A DNA stretch of 47,471 nt from contig JAQWRT010000022.1 of the NCBI GenBank assembly GCA_029243605.1, positions 1 through 47,471 on the forward strand, given 5' to 3'. The stretch comes from Myxococcota bacterium. GTDB taxonomy: Bacteria > Myxococcota_A > UBA9160 > UBA4427. Made by a program: the position numbers and the translations under genes. Shown piece by piece: positions 34,711 to 43,388 of this stretch. Positions within the stretch are counted from its first letter, which is position 1, and the number at the start of each line of letters is the position of its first letter. Below the pieces are notes generated by a model that was given only the letters and a program-made list of their open reading frames with translations, was not told the origin of the DNA and ran no database searches.

Positions 34711-36594
34711 ATGAAGCAGAACCCGGGTTTCCAGGGCAGGCGCAGCAAAGGGGAAATCTCATCCAGGCCGACTCGATGGGCCGCGTTGCTCGGGGGGCTG
34801 AGCCTTCTCGCTCTGGTCGCCTGCGGCGACGGACCCGCCCGGGTGGTTATCCTGAGCCCGCTCCAAGGCACGTTCACAACGGCCGCCACCGTCGATGTCC
34901 AGGGTGTTCTGATCGACGTCAACCTCGACGCGGTGGCGGATGTCCAAGTCAACGGCGTGAGCGCCCTGCCCCTGGCACCGGGTGGCGTCTTCAATGCCAC
35001 CGTGCCCCTGGACGCCATCGGCCTTGAACAGCCCATCACCGTCGAAGTGATCGGCGAAAGCGGCGGCATCTTGCGGGATCGCGTGATGGTGGTCGCCGGC
35101 GAGTCCGTGGCGGACGGCGATCTCTCCTACGAAGGCATCGGTCTGCGCCTCACCGACGCTGGCCTGGCCGAAATCGAACCCCTGGTGACGAGCCTCGTCC
35201 CCCTGGATATCGCCAGCCTGGTTCCTGCGGGCACTCTAGTGATCGACGACCACTGCTACCAGAACACGTGGCTTGGCTGCCTGGGCCGAGTGGACGCCAC
35301 CATCTCGGGCAGCCCAGCCCCCAGCCTCAGCGGCTTCAACGTCGCGATGGATTCCATGACGAATTTTGTCGCCGGCGATGTTTCCCTCTACGACCTCTAT
35401 TTCAAGGTCGATGTGGTGGCGGTCACCGGGATCGGCTTCACCTGCCATATCGATGTGAATGCGGCGACCACCTTGATCCTCGGCGACTACGCGCTCTCGC
35501 CCTTGGCTTCGAATCCCGAAGAGGTCGATGTCGCCCAAGTCGGCGGCGTAACGGTGCAGTTCGGAAATTTCTCAGACAACACAAATTGCGACGGTTTCCT
35601 CGGCTTCATCGTCGAAGCTTTCATCGGCCTGGTGATCAGCGACCTCCAGAACGATTTCGTAAAACCCGGGCTGGAGGATTTCCTCAACACCCCCGACCTG
35701 GCGGGCAACACCCCGGTGGCGGGTTCCATCGAGAGCGCCCTCCAAGCCGTTGAAATCGCCGGTCCCATCGGAACCGCCTTCGGCGTCGACCTTCAGGCCC
35801 CGCTCTTCACGGTGATCGAAGATATCAACGGGATCACCCTGGGAAGCGATGCTCGGGTGATCACCACCATGCCCGACCCCAACGCACCCGACCTAGTCGC
35901 CTCCTACGACGTGGCCCCGGCCTTCCCCACTTTCGGAGCCTTGGCGCCCAATGGGCTCTCCTATGAACTCGCGGTGGTGATCTCGCCCTCGGCCTTCAAT
36001 CAGCTACTTCGAGCCGAGGTCGAAACCGGCTTGTTGAAGAGCACCATCACCGAATTCGATTTTGGCTTCGGTCCCCAGCCGATCACCGGCCTGCTGCTCT
36101 CGCTGCTCTTGCCGCCCTTCTCTGCCCTTCACCCTGCCCAGCTTCTGCAATTCGATATTCGGCCCACCATGGCGCCCATTTTCTCGGGTGAGCCGGGGCC
36201 GGAGGGCGAACTCGCCACGGTTCACCTCCCCCACCTCGAACTCACCCTGGTGCCGGTCAGCGATCCGTCAACAGTGCTGCTGGCGGGGTCCATCGATGTC
36301 ATCGTGGGGGTCGACGCCGGCTACGGAGTCGATGGACTGGTCTTCAGCGTGACCCCGCCCAGCGCCGCCAATCTCAGCGTGACCCTCCTCGAAAATCCGC
36401 TCTACGTCGACCCCGCCACCCTCGACACCCTGCTGCCGAGCCTGGTGGGACTGGCGGTGCCAGTGATCGCCGACTCCCTGGGAAGCTTCCCGCTTCCCGA
36501 GTTCCTGGGCTTGCAGCTCAACGCAGTGGATATCGCCCGGCTGGGTGATTACACGGCGCTCTTCTTCGACTTGTCGCCGGTTCCGGTGCCATGA
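34711..36594 (+). CDS. large exported lipoprotein, possible BPI/TULIP-like lipid-binding protein
   Basis: 627 residues. Lipoprotein signal with lipobox LLALVAC-G near residue 38. Residues about 45-130 look like an Ig/glucodextranase-like beta domain (VVILSPLQGTFTTAATVDVQG). The remainder is a long, Leu/Val-rich beta-strand region with two similar halves: each has a segment of the type LGDYALSPL / IPxPxFLGLQL with a closing LGDYTALFFDLSP. This layout recalls BPI/LBP/TULIP lipid-binding proteins, but I have no motif that proves it. Cys pairs near 188-195 and 245-300 may form disulfides. Probably membrane anchored in the periplasm or at the cell surface. Its stop overlaps an in-frame start of the next gene, so the pair is coupled. 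Confidence 0.6.
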   Translation: MKQNPGFQGRRSKGEISSRPTRWAALLGGLSLLALVACGDGPARVVILSPLQGTFTTAATVDVQGVLIDVNLDAVADVQVNGVSALPLAPGGVFNATVPLDAIGLEQPITVEVIGESGGILRDRVMVVAGESVADGDLSYEGIGLRLTDAGLAEIEPLVTSLVPLDIASLVPAGTLVIDDHCYQNTWLGCLGRVDATISGSPAPSLSGFNVAMDSMTNFVAGDVSLYDLYFKVDVVAVTGIGFTCHIDVNAATTLILGDYALSPLASNPEEVDVAQVGGVTVQFGNFSDNTNCDGFLGFIVEAFIGLVISDLQNDFVKPGLEDFLNTPDLAGNTPVAGSIESALQAVEIAGPIGTAFGVDLQAPLFTVIEDINGITLGSDARVITTMPDPNAPDLVASYDVAPAFPTFGALAPNGLSYELAVVISPSAFNQLLRAEVETGLLKSTITEFDFGFGPQPITGLLLSLLLPPFSALHPAQLLQFDIRPTMAPIFSGEPGPEGELATVHLPHLELTLVPVSDPSTVLLAGSIDVIVGVDAGYGVDGLVFSVTPPSAANLSVTLLENPLYVDPATLDTLLPSLVGLAVPVIADSLGSFPLPEFLGLQLNAVDIARLGDYTALFFDLSPVPVP

Positions 36595-36608
36595 AGGCGG
36601 AGGTCAAC

Positions 36609-37415
36609 ATGAAATCAGGGCTCACCCTTGCCTTCCTCCTTGCGCTGGTCCTGCCCGGCACGAGCCTCGCCCAGATCGGCACCTGGCAAACCGACGCCGC
36701 CGTGGGGAGCAGCAGCCTCGCCGTCACCCTTCAGGTCAGCTGTCTTTCCGGGAGCTTTACCTGCAGCTTGATCGACGGCTACGCAGACACCCAGTACTCC
36801 AGCCTGAGCGGCAGCGGCGACCTCGCCGTCGACGCGCCTCTGGGGCTGATTCAATTTGAGAGCGACGGAAACCTGGATTGGGGCACCGGACCCCAGCCCG
36901 TCTATCACCTGCTCTCGGGCAGCCTGCTCACCTTCGCGAGCATTCCCTTCGCCGGGGTTCCCGAAATTGCCAACAGCCAGGTCTTCGCCGCAGCCGCCCC
37001 CCTGATTCCGATCCCCGGGTTTCAGAGCCTCGGGCCCGGGGATTACCCCTTTACCCAATCGATTCCCTACGCATCCCTCGCCGACGTAGTGGGCGACATG
37101 GAACTCAACGTGCCCGATATCGTGGTGTCCCCCCAGAGTGTCACCGTCACGGGAACCCTTCGGATGCTGGGCGACGTCGATAGTGACGGCTTTGCCGAGT
37201 ACGAGTTGCTGAACCTCTCGGCGGTCCTCAGCGTTCAGCAACCCGGAAATATCGGGGGTGAGCCGGTCACCCTCTCCGTGACCTCCGCCCTGACCTCCAA
37301 CCTCTCCGGGGAGGTCGAAAGTCCGGTGGCGCTTCCCGCCCTGGGCGGCGCGGGTCTTTTCCTTCTCAGTGGCGGACTCGCCCTGGTCGGTGCCCGGGCG
37401 GCGCGACGCGCCTAG
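36609..37415 (+). CDS. exported protein with C-terminal membrane-sorting tail
   Basis: 268 residues. Signal peptide MKSGLTLAFLLALVLPGTSLA, a beta-rich low-Cys body with Gly/Ser-rich turns, and a C-terminal hydrophobic span (GGAGLFLLSGGLALVGA) followed by RAARRA. The tail order, small-residue turn, hydrophobic span and Arg cluster, resembles PEP-CTERM-like sorting signals, with VALPALGG in place of the PEP motif. ATG 36609 is chosen because GGCGGAGG lies 6 bases upstream; an upstream ATG at 36591 overlaps the lipoprotein stop. No known family recognised. It probably works with the lipoprotein encoded just before it at the cell surface. Confidence 0.75.
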   Translation: MKSGLTLAFLLALVLPGTSLAQIGTWQTDAAVGSSSLAVTLQVSCLSGSFTCSLIDGYADTQYSSLSGSGDLAVDAPLGLIQFESDGNLDWGTGPQPVYHLLSGSLLTFASIPFAGVPEIANSQVFAAAAPLIPIPGFQSLGPGDYPFTQSIPYASLADVVGDMELNVPDIVVSPQSVTVTGTLRMLGDVDSDGFAEYELLNLSAVLSVQQPGNIGGEPVTLSVTSALTSNLSGEVESPVALPALGGAGLFLLSGGLALVGARAARRA

Positions 37416-37906
37416 CCGAAGGGCGAGTAACGCATCAGCCCATAGAGGGCGAGCATCGAGAAGGCCAGGGCGAGTTTCAAAGCGGCGCCCACCACCAGGC
37501 CCAAGGTCGCCCCTACCCCCGCCCGACTTGCGGCTTCGAGGTTTTGACGCGCGCTGAATTCACCGATCATCGCCCCTAGGAAAGGGCCGAGAAGAACCCC
37601 GGGCAGGCCGAAAAAAAGCCCCACGAAAGCCCCGATCCCGGCGCCGATCGCCGCCCGACTCGAGGCCCCAAAACGACGCGCCCCGAAGGCGCTCGCCGCA
37701 AAATCCACCGCATAGGTCGCCAGGGCCAACACCGCCAACACGCCAAGACTACCGGCGCCCAGGTATTGAAATTGGTCCGCCCAAGCGGCCAGAAAAAGAC
37801 CACCGAAGATCAGCAGCGCTCCGGGCAAAACCGGAAGCACGAGGCCCGCCAGTCCGATCACCACCAGCAGCATGGCGAGGATATGGAGCAGGAAGGTGTT
37901 CTCCAT
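37412..37906 (-). CDS. DUF456 membrane protein
   Basis: 164 residues with four hydrophobic regions: about 5-25, 29-45, 50-75 and 90-160. It is rich in Gly/Ala-Leu, with GLAGLVLPVLPGALLIFGG at the N-terminus and GAFVGLFFGLPGVLLGPFLGAMIGE in the middle, the typical DUF456 repeat-like halves. Function of the family is unknown. The start is the ATG at 37906 after a G-rich tract; an apparent N-terminal extension of about 245 residues upstream has no support. Its stop overlaps the convergent gene's end by 4 bases. Confidence 0.82.
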   Translation of the reverse strand: MENTFLLHILAMLLVVIGLAGLVLPVLPGALLIFGGLFLAAWADQFQYLGAGSLGVLAVLALATYAVDFAASAFGARRFGASSRAAIGAGIGAFVGLFFGLPGVLLGPFLGAMIGEFSARQNLEAASRAGVGATLGLVVGAALKLALAFSMLALYGLMRYSPFG

Positions 37907-38083
37907 TTCCCCCCCCCGAAGCATCTTCGGCCCGAACAGCCGGCCCCAAGCCAACCGACCTGGCCAGTATGCCACTCCGTCCTCGCTGCCGCCGGAATTC
38001 CGTGACCGGGGGCCCGGGTTGCCGCCACAATTCCGCGTCATACACTTTCCGGATCCACCCGAACCCACTCGAGGAGGACCACC

Positions 38084-39292
38084 ATGACCCCTGACTTCCC
38101 GACCCTCGACTTCGATGCCTACCATCGGGTCGACTTGCCGCGGCGGATCGCCGAGGGAAGCACGGCCAACGCCGCCCAGGGTGCGCGAAATCTGGGAAGC
38201 CTCGGAATCCGTATCCGCGAAGGCGGAGCCAGTTACACCTACCGAGCCGGGGCTGAGGGGGTTGAGGTTCTGCCCGGCGATGACGCAGCCGACGTGTTGA
38301 TCGAACTTTCCCGGGCCGCCTGGCAGGGGCTCGTCGACGACCTTGAATCCCCCGCCTCCCTCCTCTATCACGGCGAGGTTCAGGGCCTGCGCGGCAACCT
38401 GATGGCTTTCGTGCAGTGGGAAGCCTCGCTTCGCGCCCTCTACCTGGGCCGGCCGGTCTACGACGCCGAGAAGATCGACCTGCGTGACCGCGAAGGAAAG
38501 CCCCTGAACCCGGGCCAGGCCTTCCGTCTCGACGACGACCGGGAAACCCTGCGGCATTTCCTCTCGGAAGCCGGCTATCTCTATTTCCAGGGTGCCTTCT
38601 CGGAAGAGGAAGTCGCGGGTTTCCGCGCCGCGGCCTCGACCCTTCACGAACGCGCCACTCCGGGCGACCAGAAATCCTGGTGGGTCAAGAACCGCCAGGG
38701 CGAAAACACCCTATGCCGCACTCTCCAAGCGGGATCAATGCCCCAACTCGCGGGCCTGCCCAGCGACCCTCGCCTGCTCGCGTTGGCGGAACTCGCGGAA
38801 ACCAAAATGGTTCCCCACGACCCGGGCGAGCTCGATTCCGTTTCGGTTCTCTGGAAACTTCCGGAGATCGACGAGGGGCTGGCCGACCTCCCCTGGCATC
38901 GGGATTGCGGCATGGGAGGGCACGCGACCATGTGCCCGACCCTGGTCGTCAGCATCTTTCTCGGCCCGAATACCCCGGAAGCCGGCCAACTCCGTTTTCT
39001 CCCCGGTTCCTGGAAGACCACTTTTCGGGTCAGCGAAGCGACGGGCGAAAACGCCCGACCGGGCGTTCGGGTTCCGGCGGGTCCCGGGGATCTCACGGTC
39101 CATTACGGCGACGGCTGGCACGCCTCCCCCTCGCCCACGAGTTCAGAGGGACCCTTCCGGAGTTCGATCCTGGTCAGCTTCAAACGCGAAGGCGCCTACA
39201 ACCACCGGGGCGAACGCCACTACAACGACGTCCTCCTCGGAGATGGCGAGGGGCAGGTCTCGGATATGCGCGAGATCGCCGCGCGCTCCTAG
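38084..39292 (+). CDS. SCP2-like/phytanoyl-CoA dioxygenase fusion
   Basis: 402 residues. The N-terminal about 125 residues look like a sterol-carrier (SCP2-like) fold: YTYRAGAEGVEVLPG, then ADVLIELSRAAWQGLVDDL and a hydrophobic closing segment. From about 150 a PhyH-type Fe(II)/2-oxoglutarate dioxygenase follows: H272-x-D274 in PWHRDCGMGGH, distal H346 in GDGWHASP and the 2-oxoglutarate Arg in FRSSILVSF (about R359). This is a covalent link between a hydrophobic-ligand carrier and an oxygenase, suggesting hydroxylation of a lipid, sterol or long-chain acyl substrate delivered by the first domain (inference). GAGGAGG lies 6 bases before the ATG. Cytoplasmic. Confidence 0.8.
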   Translation: MTPDFPTLDFDAYHRVDLPRRIAEGSTANAAQGARNLGSLGIRIREGGASYTYRAGAEGVEVLPGDDAADVLIELSRAAWQGLVDDLESPASLLYHGEVQGLRGNLMAFVQWEASLRALYLGRPVYDAEKIDLRDREGKPLNPGQAFRLDDDRETLRHFLSEAGYLYFQGAFSEEEVAGFRAAASTLHERATPGDQKSWWVKNRQGENTLCRTLQAGSMPQLAGLPSDPRLLALAELAETKMVPHDPGELDSVSVLWKLPEIDEGLADLPWHRDCGMGGHATMCPTLVVSIFLGPNTPEAGQLRFLPGSWKTTFRVSEATGENARPGVRVPAGPGDLTVHYGDGWHASPSPTSSEGPFRSSILVSFKREGAYNHRGERHYNDVLLGDGEGQVSDMREIAARS

Positions 39293-39355
39293 GCGAACCC
39301 CATGGGATTCTCAGTTCGCTGAATCGGACTCGAGAGAGTCGGCGATGCCTGCCGC

Positions 39356-39582
39356 TCACTCGGTGGGATGGATCTCCCGGATACAGATGACGTAGAAGTC
39401 GACCTCACCCCGGAAGCGGCCTCGATGGGGAGAGTGCGCTCGAGTTTGGTGGAGGCCAGAGGGTGCGGCCGAGCCTTGGCAATACTTTCGGCGTCTATCC
39501 CCGCATCCGCCGTACCTTCGGGGTCCGCACCCATTCTCGCCTTGACGGCCTTGACCGCGGCTTCAACATCAAAGTCGCTCAT
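39356..39582 (-). pseudogene. small gene with a probable frameshift
   Basis: A gene-like start, MSDFDVEAAVKAVKARMG, has GGAGG 6 bases upstream (ATG at 39582) and normal codon use for about 55 codons. After the region near 39410-39425 this frame turns into Ser/Thr-rich, low-quality sequence, while the neighbouring frame reads HRGRFRGEVDFYVICIREIHPTE and stops at 39356 with GC-rich third positions. The combined length is one base short of a whole codon number, so a one-base deletion (or sequencing error) is likely. The repaired product would be about 75 residues; no family recognised. Confidence 0.55.
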
Positions 39583-39613
39583 GGGCGCCTCCGGATCGCT
39601 ATGCTGAGAGGCT

Positions 39614-39877
39614 ATGAGCCGAACCCTCGTTGGAACCCTGATCCTGATCGCCTTTGCCGCGGCTGTCGTTTACCTCGCCATGGGGCAGTTGAGTACTCGT
39701 TGCCATGTCTGTGTGGATTTCGCGGGCCGGCGCGTCTGTGAAACCGCTGTGGCAAGCAATGCTGAGGACGCCCAACAACAAGCCGCCTACAGCGCCTGCG
39801 CCCAGATGACCGGCGGTGTCACCGAAGTCGTGGCGTGCACCAACCGGGTGCCTCAATCCGTCCGCTGCGAGGAATAG
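39614..39877 (+). CDS. small exported Cys-rich protein
   Basis: 87 residues: one N-terminal membrane segment (LVGTLILIAFAAAVVYLAM), then a soluble part of about 60 residues with six Cys (RCHVCVDFAGRRVC, YSACAQMTG, VACTNR, RCEE). Likely an anchored periplasmic protein with disulfides. Start ATG 39614 has a poor, too-close ribosome binding site. Family not recognised. Confidence 0.6.
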   Translation: MSRTLVGTLILIAFAAAVVYLAMGQLSTRCHVCVDFAGRRVCETAVASNAEDAQQQAAYSACAQMTGGVTEVVACTNRVPQSVRCEE

Positions 39878-39899
39878 AGCAAGAACCCCCGGCTGAGGA

Positions 39900-40484
39900 T
39901 TAACGGCTTCCCATGAAGCTGATTTCAAGGCTGATGGAGTGCATGTCGACGCTGTACTCGGTGCCTCCGGTACTCCGGTTCGTCGCGCGGTAGCGATAAC
40001 GAATCCCGGTCTTGAAAGTTTCTTGGGTCTGCAGTTCGATGCCACCGCCGACGTTCCACTCGAACGCCCAGTCCGCTTCGGTCATATTTGTCCCGGCCAC
40101 CTGATAGCCGAGCCGCGAGGGGCCAAGCCCCAGACTGACGAAGGGATGGAAACGACTCGAGGGCGAGAAATAACCCCAGTTGAAGGTGGTGCCCAGGGAG
40201 AGGCTCGAGTTGCTCGTCCCGAAGCCCAGGTCGACGCCCGCAAAATTCGTGTAGTGCACATCGACAACATCCCAGCGGAAAAAGTCGGAGGTCTGAACCC
40301 CGAAGGCCGCGCCGAAATCGCCATTCGTCCCGCTCTCGGCTTCCACGCCGCTGAAGGTCGCATTCGGCATGGAGGCACCCAGGGACAGGGTGCCGTAGAG
40401 CTGGCTGCCCTCGGCCTGAGCAGATGAGGCCAGTCCGAACAAAAGAAGGAAGGGGGCGAGAATCGCTCCAACTGATCTGTGCAC
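39900..40484 (-). CDS. outer-membrane beta-barrel protein
   Basis: 194 residues. Signal peptide (LAPFLLLFGLASSAQAEG), then alternating amphipathic strands such as QLYGTLSLGASMPNATF, FHPFVSLGLGPSRLGYQ and TGIRYRYRATN, ending in MHSISLEISF plus four residues. It fits an eight-stranded OmpA/OmpW-like barrel. GTG start with AAGGAG 7 bases upstream. Role unknown, probably a small porin or surface structural protein. Monocistronic. Confidence 0.82.
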   Translation of the reverse strand: MHRSVGAILAPFLLLFGLASSAQAEGSQLYGTLSLGASMPNATFSGVEAESGTNGDFGAAFGVQTSDFFRWDVVDVHYTNFAGVDLGFGTSNSSLSLGTTFNWGYFSPSSRFHPFVSLGLGPSRLGYQVAGTNMTEADWAFEWNVGGGIELQTQETFKTGIRYRYRATNRSTGGTEYSVDMHSISLEISFMGSR

Positions 40485-40575
40485 GTTTGACTCCTTGAAA
40501 TTGCGCAGTGTGAGGGCGCGATCGGGACTGCCGATCTTGCACCAGGGCAGCGGCTCCCGCTCCCCATCGGAATAA

Positions 40576-40639
40576 CTAGGGCGCCTAGAGGCCGCCCAAA
40601 TCGAATGACCTTACGAGCCGAGCAAGTCTATCAGACTTG
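40576..40639. promoter_or_regulatory. two small inverted repeats in the 40485-40771 gap
   Basis: CTAGG-GCG-CCTAG (40576-40588) and CAAGTCT-ATC-AGACTTG (40623-40639) are perfect small hairpins in the gap between the divergent barrel and GNAT genes. They could be operator sites or short structured RNA. Nothing else stands out in this gap. Confidence 0.3.
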
Positions 40640-40771
40640 AAGCCGCCGGGAAGTGACGAAATGCGGCCCGATTCGCCTGGGATACACCGACTCGGCCCCT
40701 GGCACCCCGGCTGCTACCCTCGGCGCGACTGCGGCCACCCGGGGCAGGGGGGCTCGACCCGAGGAATGCGA

Positions 40772-41962
40772 GTGGCCATCGTCCGAACCCTCAGAGCCGA
40801 AGAAACCGGCATCGTTTCCGACCTGACGGCTCGGATTTTCGGCGGGCCCGACAACTACGACCGGATGGCCTCGATGCTGCGGGCCGCCTACGCCGAATGC
40901 CCTTTTATCTCGCACGAGCTGTGCTGGGTCGCCGAGGCCGAGGGCCGAATCGTGACCAAGTGGCAGCTGCTCGACTTTCAGATGCGCATCGCGGGGACGC
41001 CGATCCGTATGGCGGGCATCCAGGGCGTGGTCGCCGAGCCCGACGAGAACCACAAGGGCTACGCCAAGGAGGTCGCTCTGGCGGCCCTCCCCGAGATCCG
41101 AAAGCTCGACTTCGACCTCGTCCTGGGCTTCGCCAAGCGCGGCGCGTTTTACCGCCGGCTCGGCGCGGTGGTGGTCGCCGGAGACTACGAGATCGAGCTC
41201 GACCCCCTCGGCGTTCCGCCCCTGGGCGACGACCCCTTCTCGGAATACGACGAGGCGAGAGATCTCCCCGCCATCATCGATGCGTATAACCTCGCCAATC
41301 GCGACACCACCGGGCCGCTGATTCGCACCCCGGAACTCTGGCCCTGGCTCGACCGCAAGGCGCGCACAATCTTTGTCTGCGATGAGGGCTATATCGGCGT
41401 GGCCCTCTTCCCGGATCGCCTCGAAATCCGTGAACTCGCGGGCCAGGGCGCCGCCTTTCACGACGCCGCCCTCCGCAAGCTGGCTGCACTCGCCCGAGAA
41501 GCCGGGATCAAGCGGATCCACGGCGCCGTCCCCCCGGACCATCCGCTTGTCCAAATGGGCGCCCATTACGGGCTCCGAGTGCAGTCGACCTACACCCGCA
41601 AATCGGGTTGCATCGCCCTGGCCCTGGCCCCGGTGAGGCTCATCGGACGCTTGCACGAAACCCTCGAGCGGCGGCTTCGCGAATCGCGTTTCCACGACAC
41701 CCACCTCGACCTCGGGCTGACATCCAACGGCGAAGCCGAACGCCTGGTCCTCAACCCCGAGGGCCGCACGGGCCGCAAGGTCGACCTCGAGCTTTCCCAG
41801 GGCGCACTCCTACAACTCGCCATGGGCCACCTTTCCGTCGAAAGCATTCTTGTCGCACACCCCGGTGCCTCCAGCGGGCCGGTAGACGACGAGACTCTCG
41901 CCCTGCTGAGCACGGTCTTCCCCGTGGGCCACCCCTTCACGTGGCATACCGACCGTTATTGA
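40772..41962 (+). CDS. Eis-like GNAT N-acetyltransferase
   Basis: About 396 residues. The first GNAT fold carries VQGVVAEPDENHKGYAKEVAL, which resembles the acetyl-CoA-binding QGVG/A-x-x-G segment. A second, degenerate GNAT-like part follows, and the last about 100 residues (LVLNPEGRTGRKVDLELSQG...HPFTWHTDRY) resemble the SCP2-like tail of Eis proteins. Eis-type enzymes acetylate amines such as aminoglycosides or peptides, and use the C-terminal carboxylate in catalysis. GTG at 40772 is preferred (GAGGA 6 bases upstream); an ATG at 40766 sits too close to it. Cytoplasmic; substrate unknown. Ahead of the symporter gene by 82 bases on the same strand. Confidence 0.8.
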   Translation: MAIVRTLRAEETGIVSDLTARIFGGPDNYDRMASMLRAAYAECPFISHELCWVAEAEGRIVTKWQLLDFQMRIAGTPIRMAGIQGVVAEPDENHKGYAKEVALAALPEIRKLDFDLVLGFAKRGAFYRRLGAVVVAGDYEIELDPLGVPPLGDDPFSEYDEARDLPAIIDAYNLANRDTTGPLIRTPELWPWLDRKARTIFVCDEGYIGVALFPDRLEIRELAGQGAAFHDAALRKLAALAREAGIKRIHGAVPPDHPLVQMGAHYGLRVQSTYTRKSGCIALALAPVRLIGRLHETLERRLRESRFHDTHLDLGLTSNGEAERLVLNPEGRTGRKVDLELSQGALLQLAMGHLSVESILVAHPGASSGPVDDETLALLSTVFPVGHPFTWHTDRY

Positions 41963-42044
41963 CCACAGCGCTTTTGCACACGAAATTCACCGACGCCGTC
42001 CTCGGGTTCCGAAACCAAAACCAGACCAGGGAGAAGACAAGCGC

Positions 42045-43331
42045 ATGAAGATGAAACTCCATTGGCAGATCCTGATCGGGCTCGGGCTCGGCGCGCTCTT
42101 CGGCATCTTTTCCGCGGCCAATGGCCTCGGCGGCTTCACCCAGGATTGGGTGGCGCCCTTCGGCGCGCTCTTCGTCAACCTTCTCAAGCTAATCGCCATG
42201 CCCCTGGTCTTCGCCTCCCTGGTCACCGGGGTCGCCTCCCTGGCCGATGTCAGCAAGCTCTCCCGCATGGGTGGGCGCACCATCGCGATCTATCTCCTGA
42301 CCACCGTGCTCTCCATCACCATCGGCATCGTGGTGGTCAACGTGCTCCAGCCCGGCAATTCCCTACCCCCAGAAGTGACCGCCGACCTCCAAGCCTCTTA
42401 CGTGCAAGAGATCGAGGGGCGCGAGGGCACCATCGAGAAGGTTCGCGACCGCGGGCCTCTCCAGCCCCTGGTGGATATCGTGCCCCAGAATATCGTTTCG
42501 GCGTTCGGGCAGAATGTTCGCATGCTTCAAGTGGTCTTCTTTGCCCTCTTCTTTGGCGTCTGCCTGGTGCTCGCCCCCAACGAACACACACGGGTGGTCA
42601 AATCTGCGATCCAGGGGGTCAGCGACATCACGGTCAAGATGGTCGACCTCATCATGCTCGTGGCACCCATCGGGGTCTTCGCCTTGATCGCCGGCACCAT
42701 CACCGCCGTGGCGGGAGACGATGTGACCAAGGTCTTGAGCCTGCTCAGCTCATTGGGCTTCTATACCGCGGTGGTGATCCTCGGGCTGCTGCTCCACGTG
42801 CTCTTGGTCTACACCGTCATCGTCCACTTCTTTACCCGCTTCAGTATCAAAGAGTTCTTCACCGGCATCGCCCCGGCCCAGCTCCTCGCTTTCTCCACGA
42901 GTTCCAGCGCGGCCACACTGCCCGTCACTCTGGAATGCGCCGAGGAGAACCTCGGCGTGCGCAGCGAGGTCGCCTCGTTTGTCTTGCCCCTGGGCGCCAC
43001 CATCAATCTCGACGGCACCGCGCTCTACCAGGCCGTGGCCACGGTCTTCATCGCCCAGGCCCTGGGCATGCCCCTGGACCTGGTCGCCCAGCTCACCATC
43101 GTGCTCACCGCCCTGCTCGCTTCCATCGGCACCGCGCCGGTGCCCGCGGCGGGCATCGTGATGCTCGTGATCGTGCTCGAATCCGTGGGCGTGCCCTCGT
43201 CGGGAATCGCGCTGATCCTGGGCGTCGACCGCATCCTCGACATGGTGCGCACGGCCACCAACGTCACCGGCGACGCCACGGTGGCGGTGCTGGTCAACGA
43301 GGCCGAAGAGCGCCGGGAAGCCGCGGGCTAG
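42045..43331 (+). CDS. dicarboxylate/amino acid:cation symporter (DAACS)
   Basis: 428 residues, the size of GltP/DctA transporters. Eight spans and two hairpin loops are visible. The first hairpin carries STSSSAATLPVTLECAEE (serine-rich motif) and the later region has LPLGATINLDGTALYQ (NMDGT-like cation and substrate motif). It imports C4-dicarboxylates, glutamate, aspartate or similar with Na+ or H+ across the inner membrane. GGGAGA lies upstream of the ATG. A small perfect hairpin (AGGGGC-G-GCCCCT at 43330-43342) covers the stop and may act as a weak terminator. Confidence 0.92.
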   Translation: MKMKLHWQILIGLGLGALFGIFSAANGLGGFTQDWVAPFGALFVNLLKLIAMPLVFASLVTGVASLADVSKLSRMGGRTIAIYLLTTVLSITIGIVVVNVLQPGNSLPPEVTADLQASYVQEIEGREGTIEKVRDRGPLQPLVDIVPQNIVSAFGQNVRMLQVVFFALFFGVCLVLAPNEHTRVVKSAIQGVSDITVKMVDLIMLVAPIGVFALIAGTITAVAGDDVTKVLSLLSSLGFYTAVVILGLLLHVLLVYTVIVHFFTRFSIKEFFTGIAPAQLLAFSTSSSAATLPVTLECAEENLGVRSEVASFVLPLGATINLDGTALYQAVATVFIAQALGMPLDLVAQLTIVLTALLASIGTAPVPAAGIVMLVIVLESVGVPSSGIALILGVDRILDMVRTATNVTGDATVAVLVNEAEERREAAG

Positions 43332-43342
43332 GGGCGGCCCCT
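43330..43342 (+). terminator. small hairpin at the symporter stop codon
   Basis: AGGGGC, G, GCCCCT: a perfect 6-bp stem starting in the TAG stop. No T-run follows; weak terminator at most. Confidence 0.3.
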
Positions 43343-43354
43343 GGGCGAGGCCTG

Positions 43355-43388
43355 TTCTCAGCCCTTTTCTCAGCCCTTTTCTCAGCCC
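43355..43388. repeat. 12-bp tandem repeat over a stop codon (3 copies)
   Basis: TTCTCAGCCCTT at 43355-43366 and 43367-43378, then the partial TTCTCAGCCC (43379-43388). On the minus strand each copy carries TGA in the frame of the LLM oxidoreductase gene, so the gene ends with three in-frame stops 12 bases apart. Confidence 0.95.

Noticed and set aside
37907..38647. N-terminal extension of the DUF456 gene
   Set aside because: About 245 residues of low-quality sequence that overlap the SCP2-PhyH gene; the family starts at the ATG at 37906.
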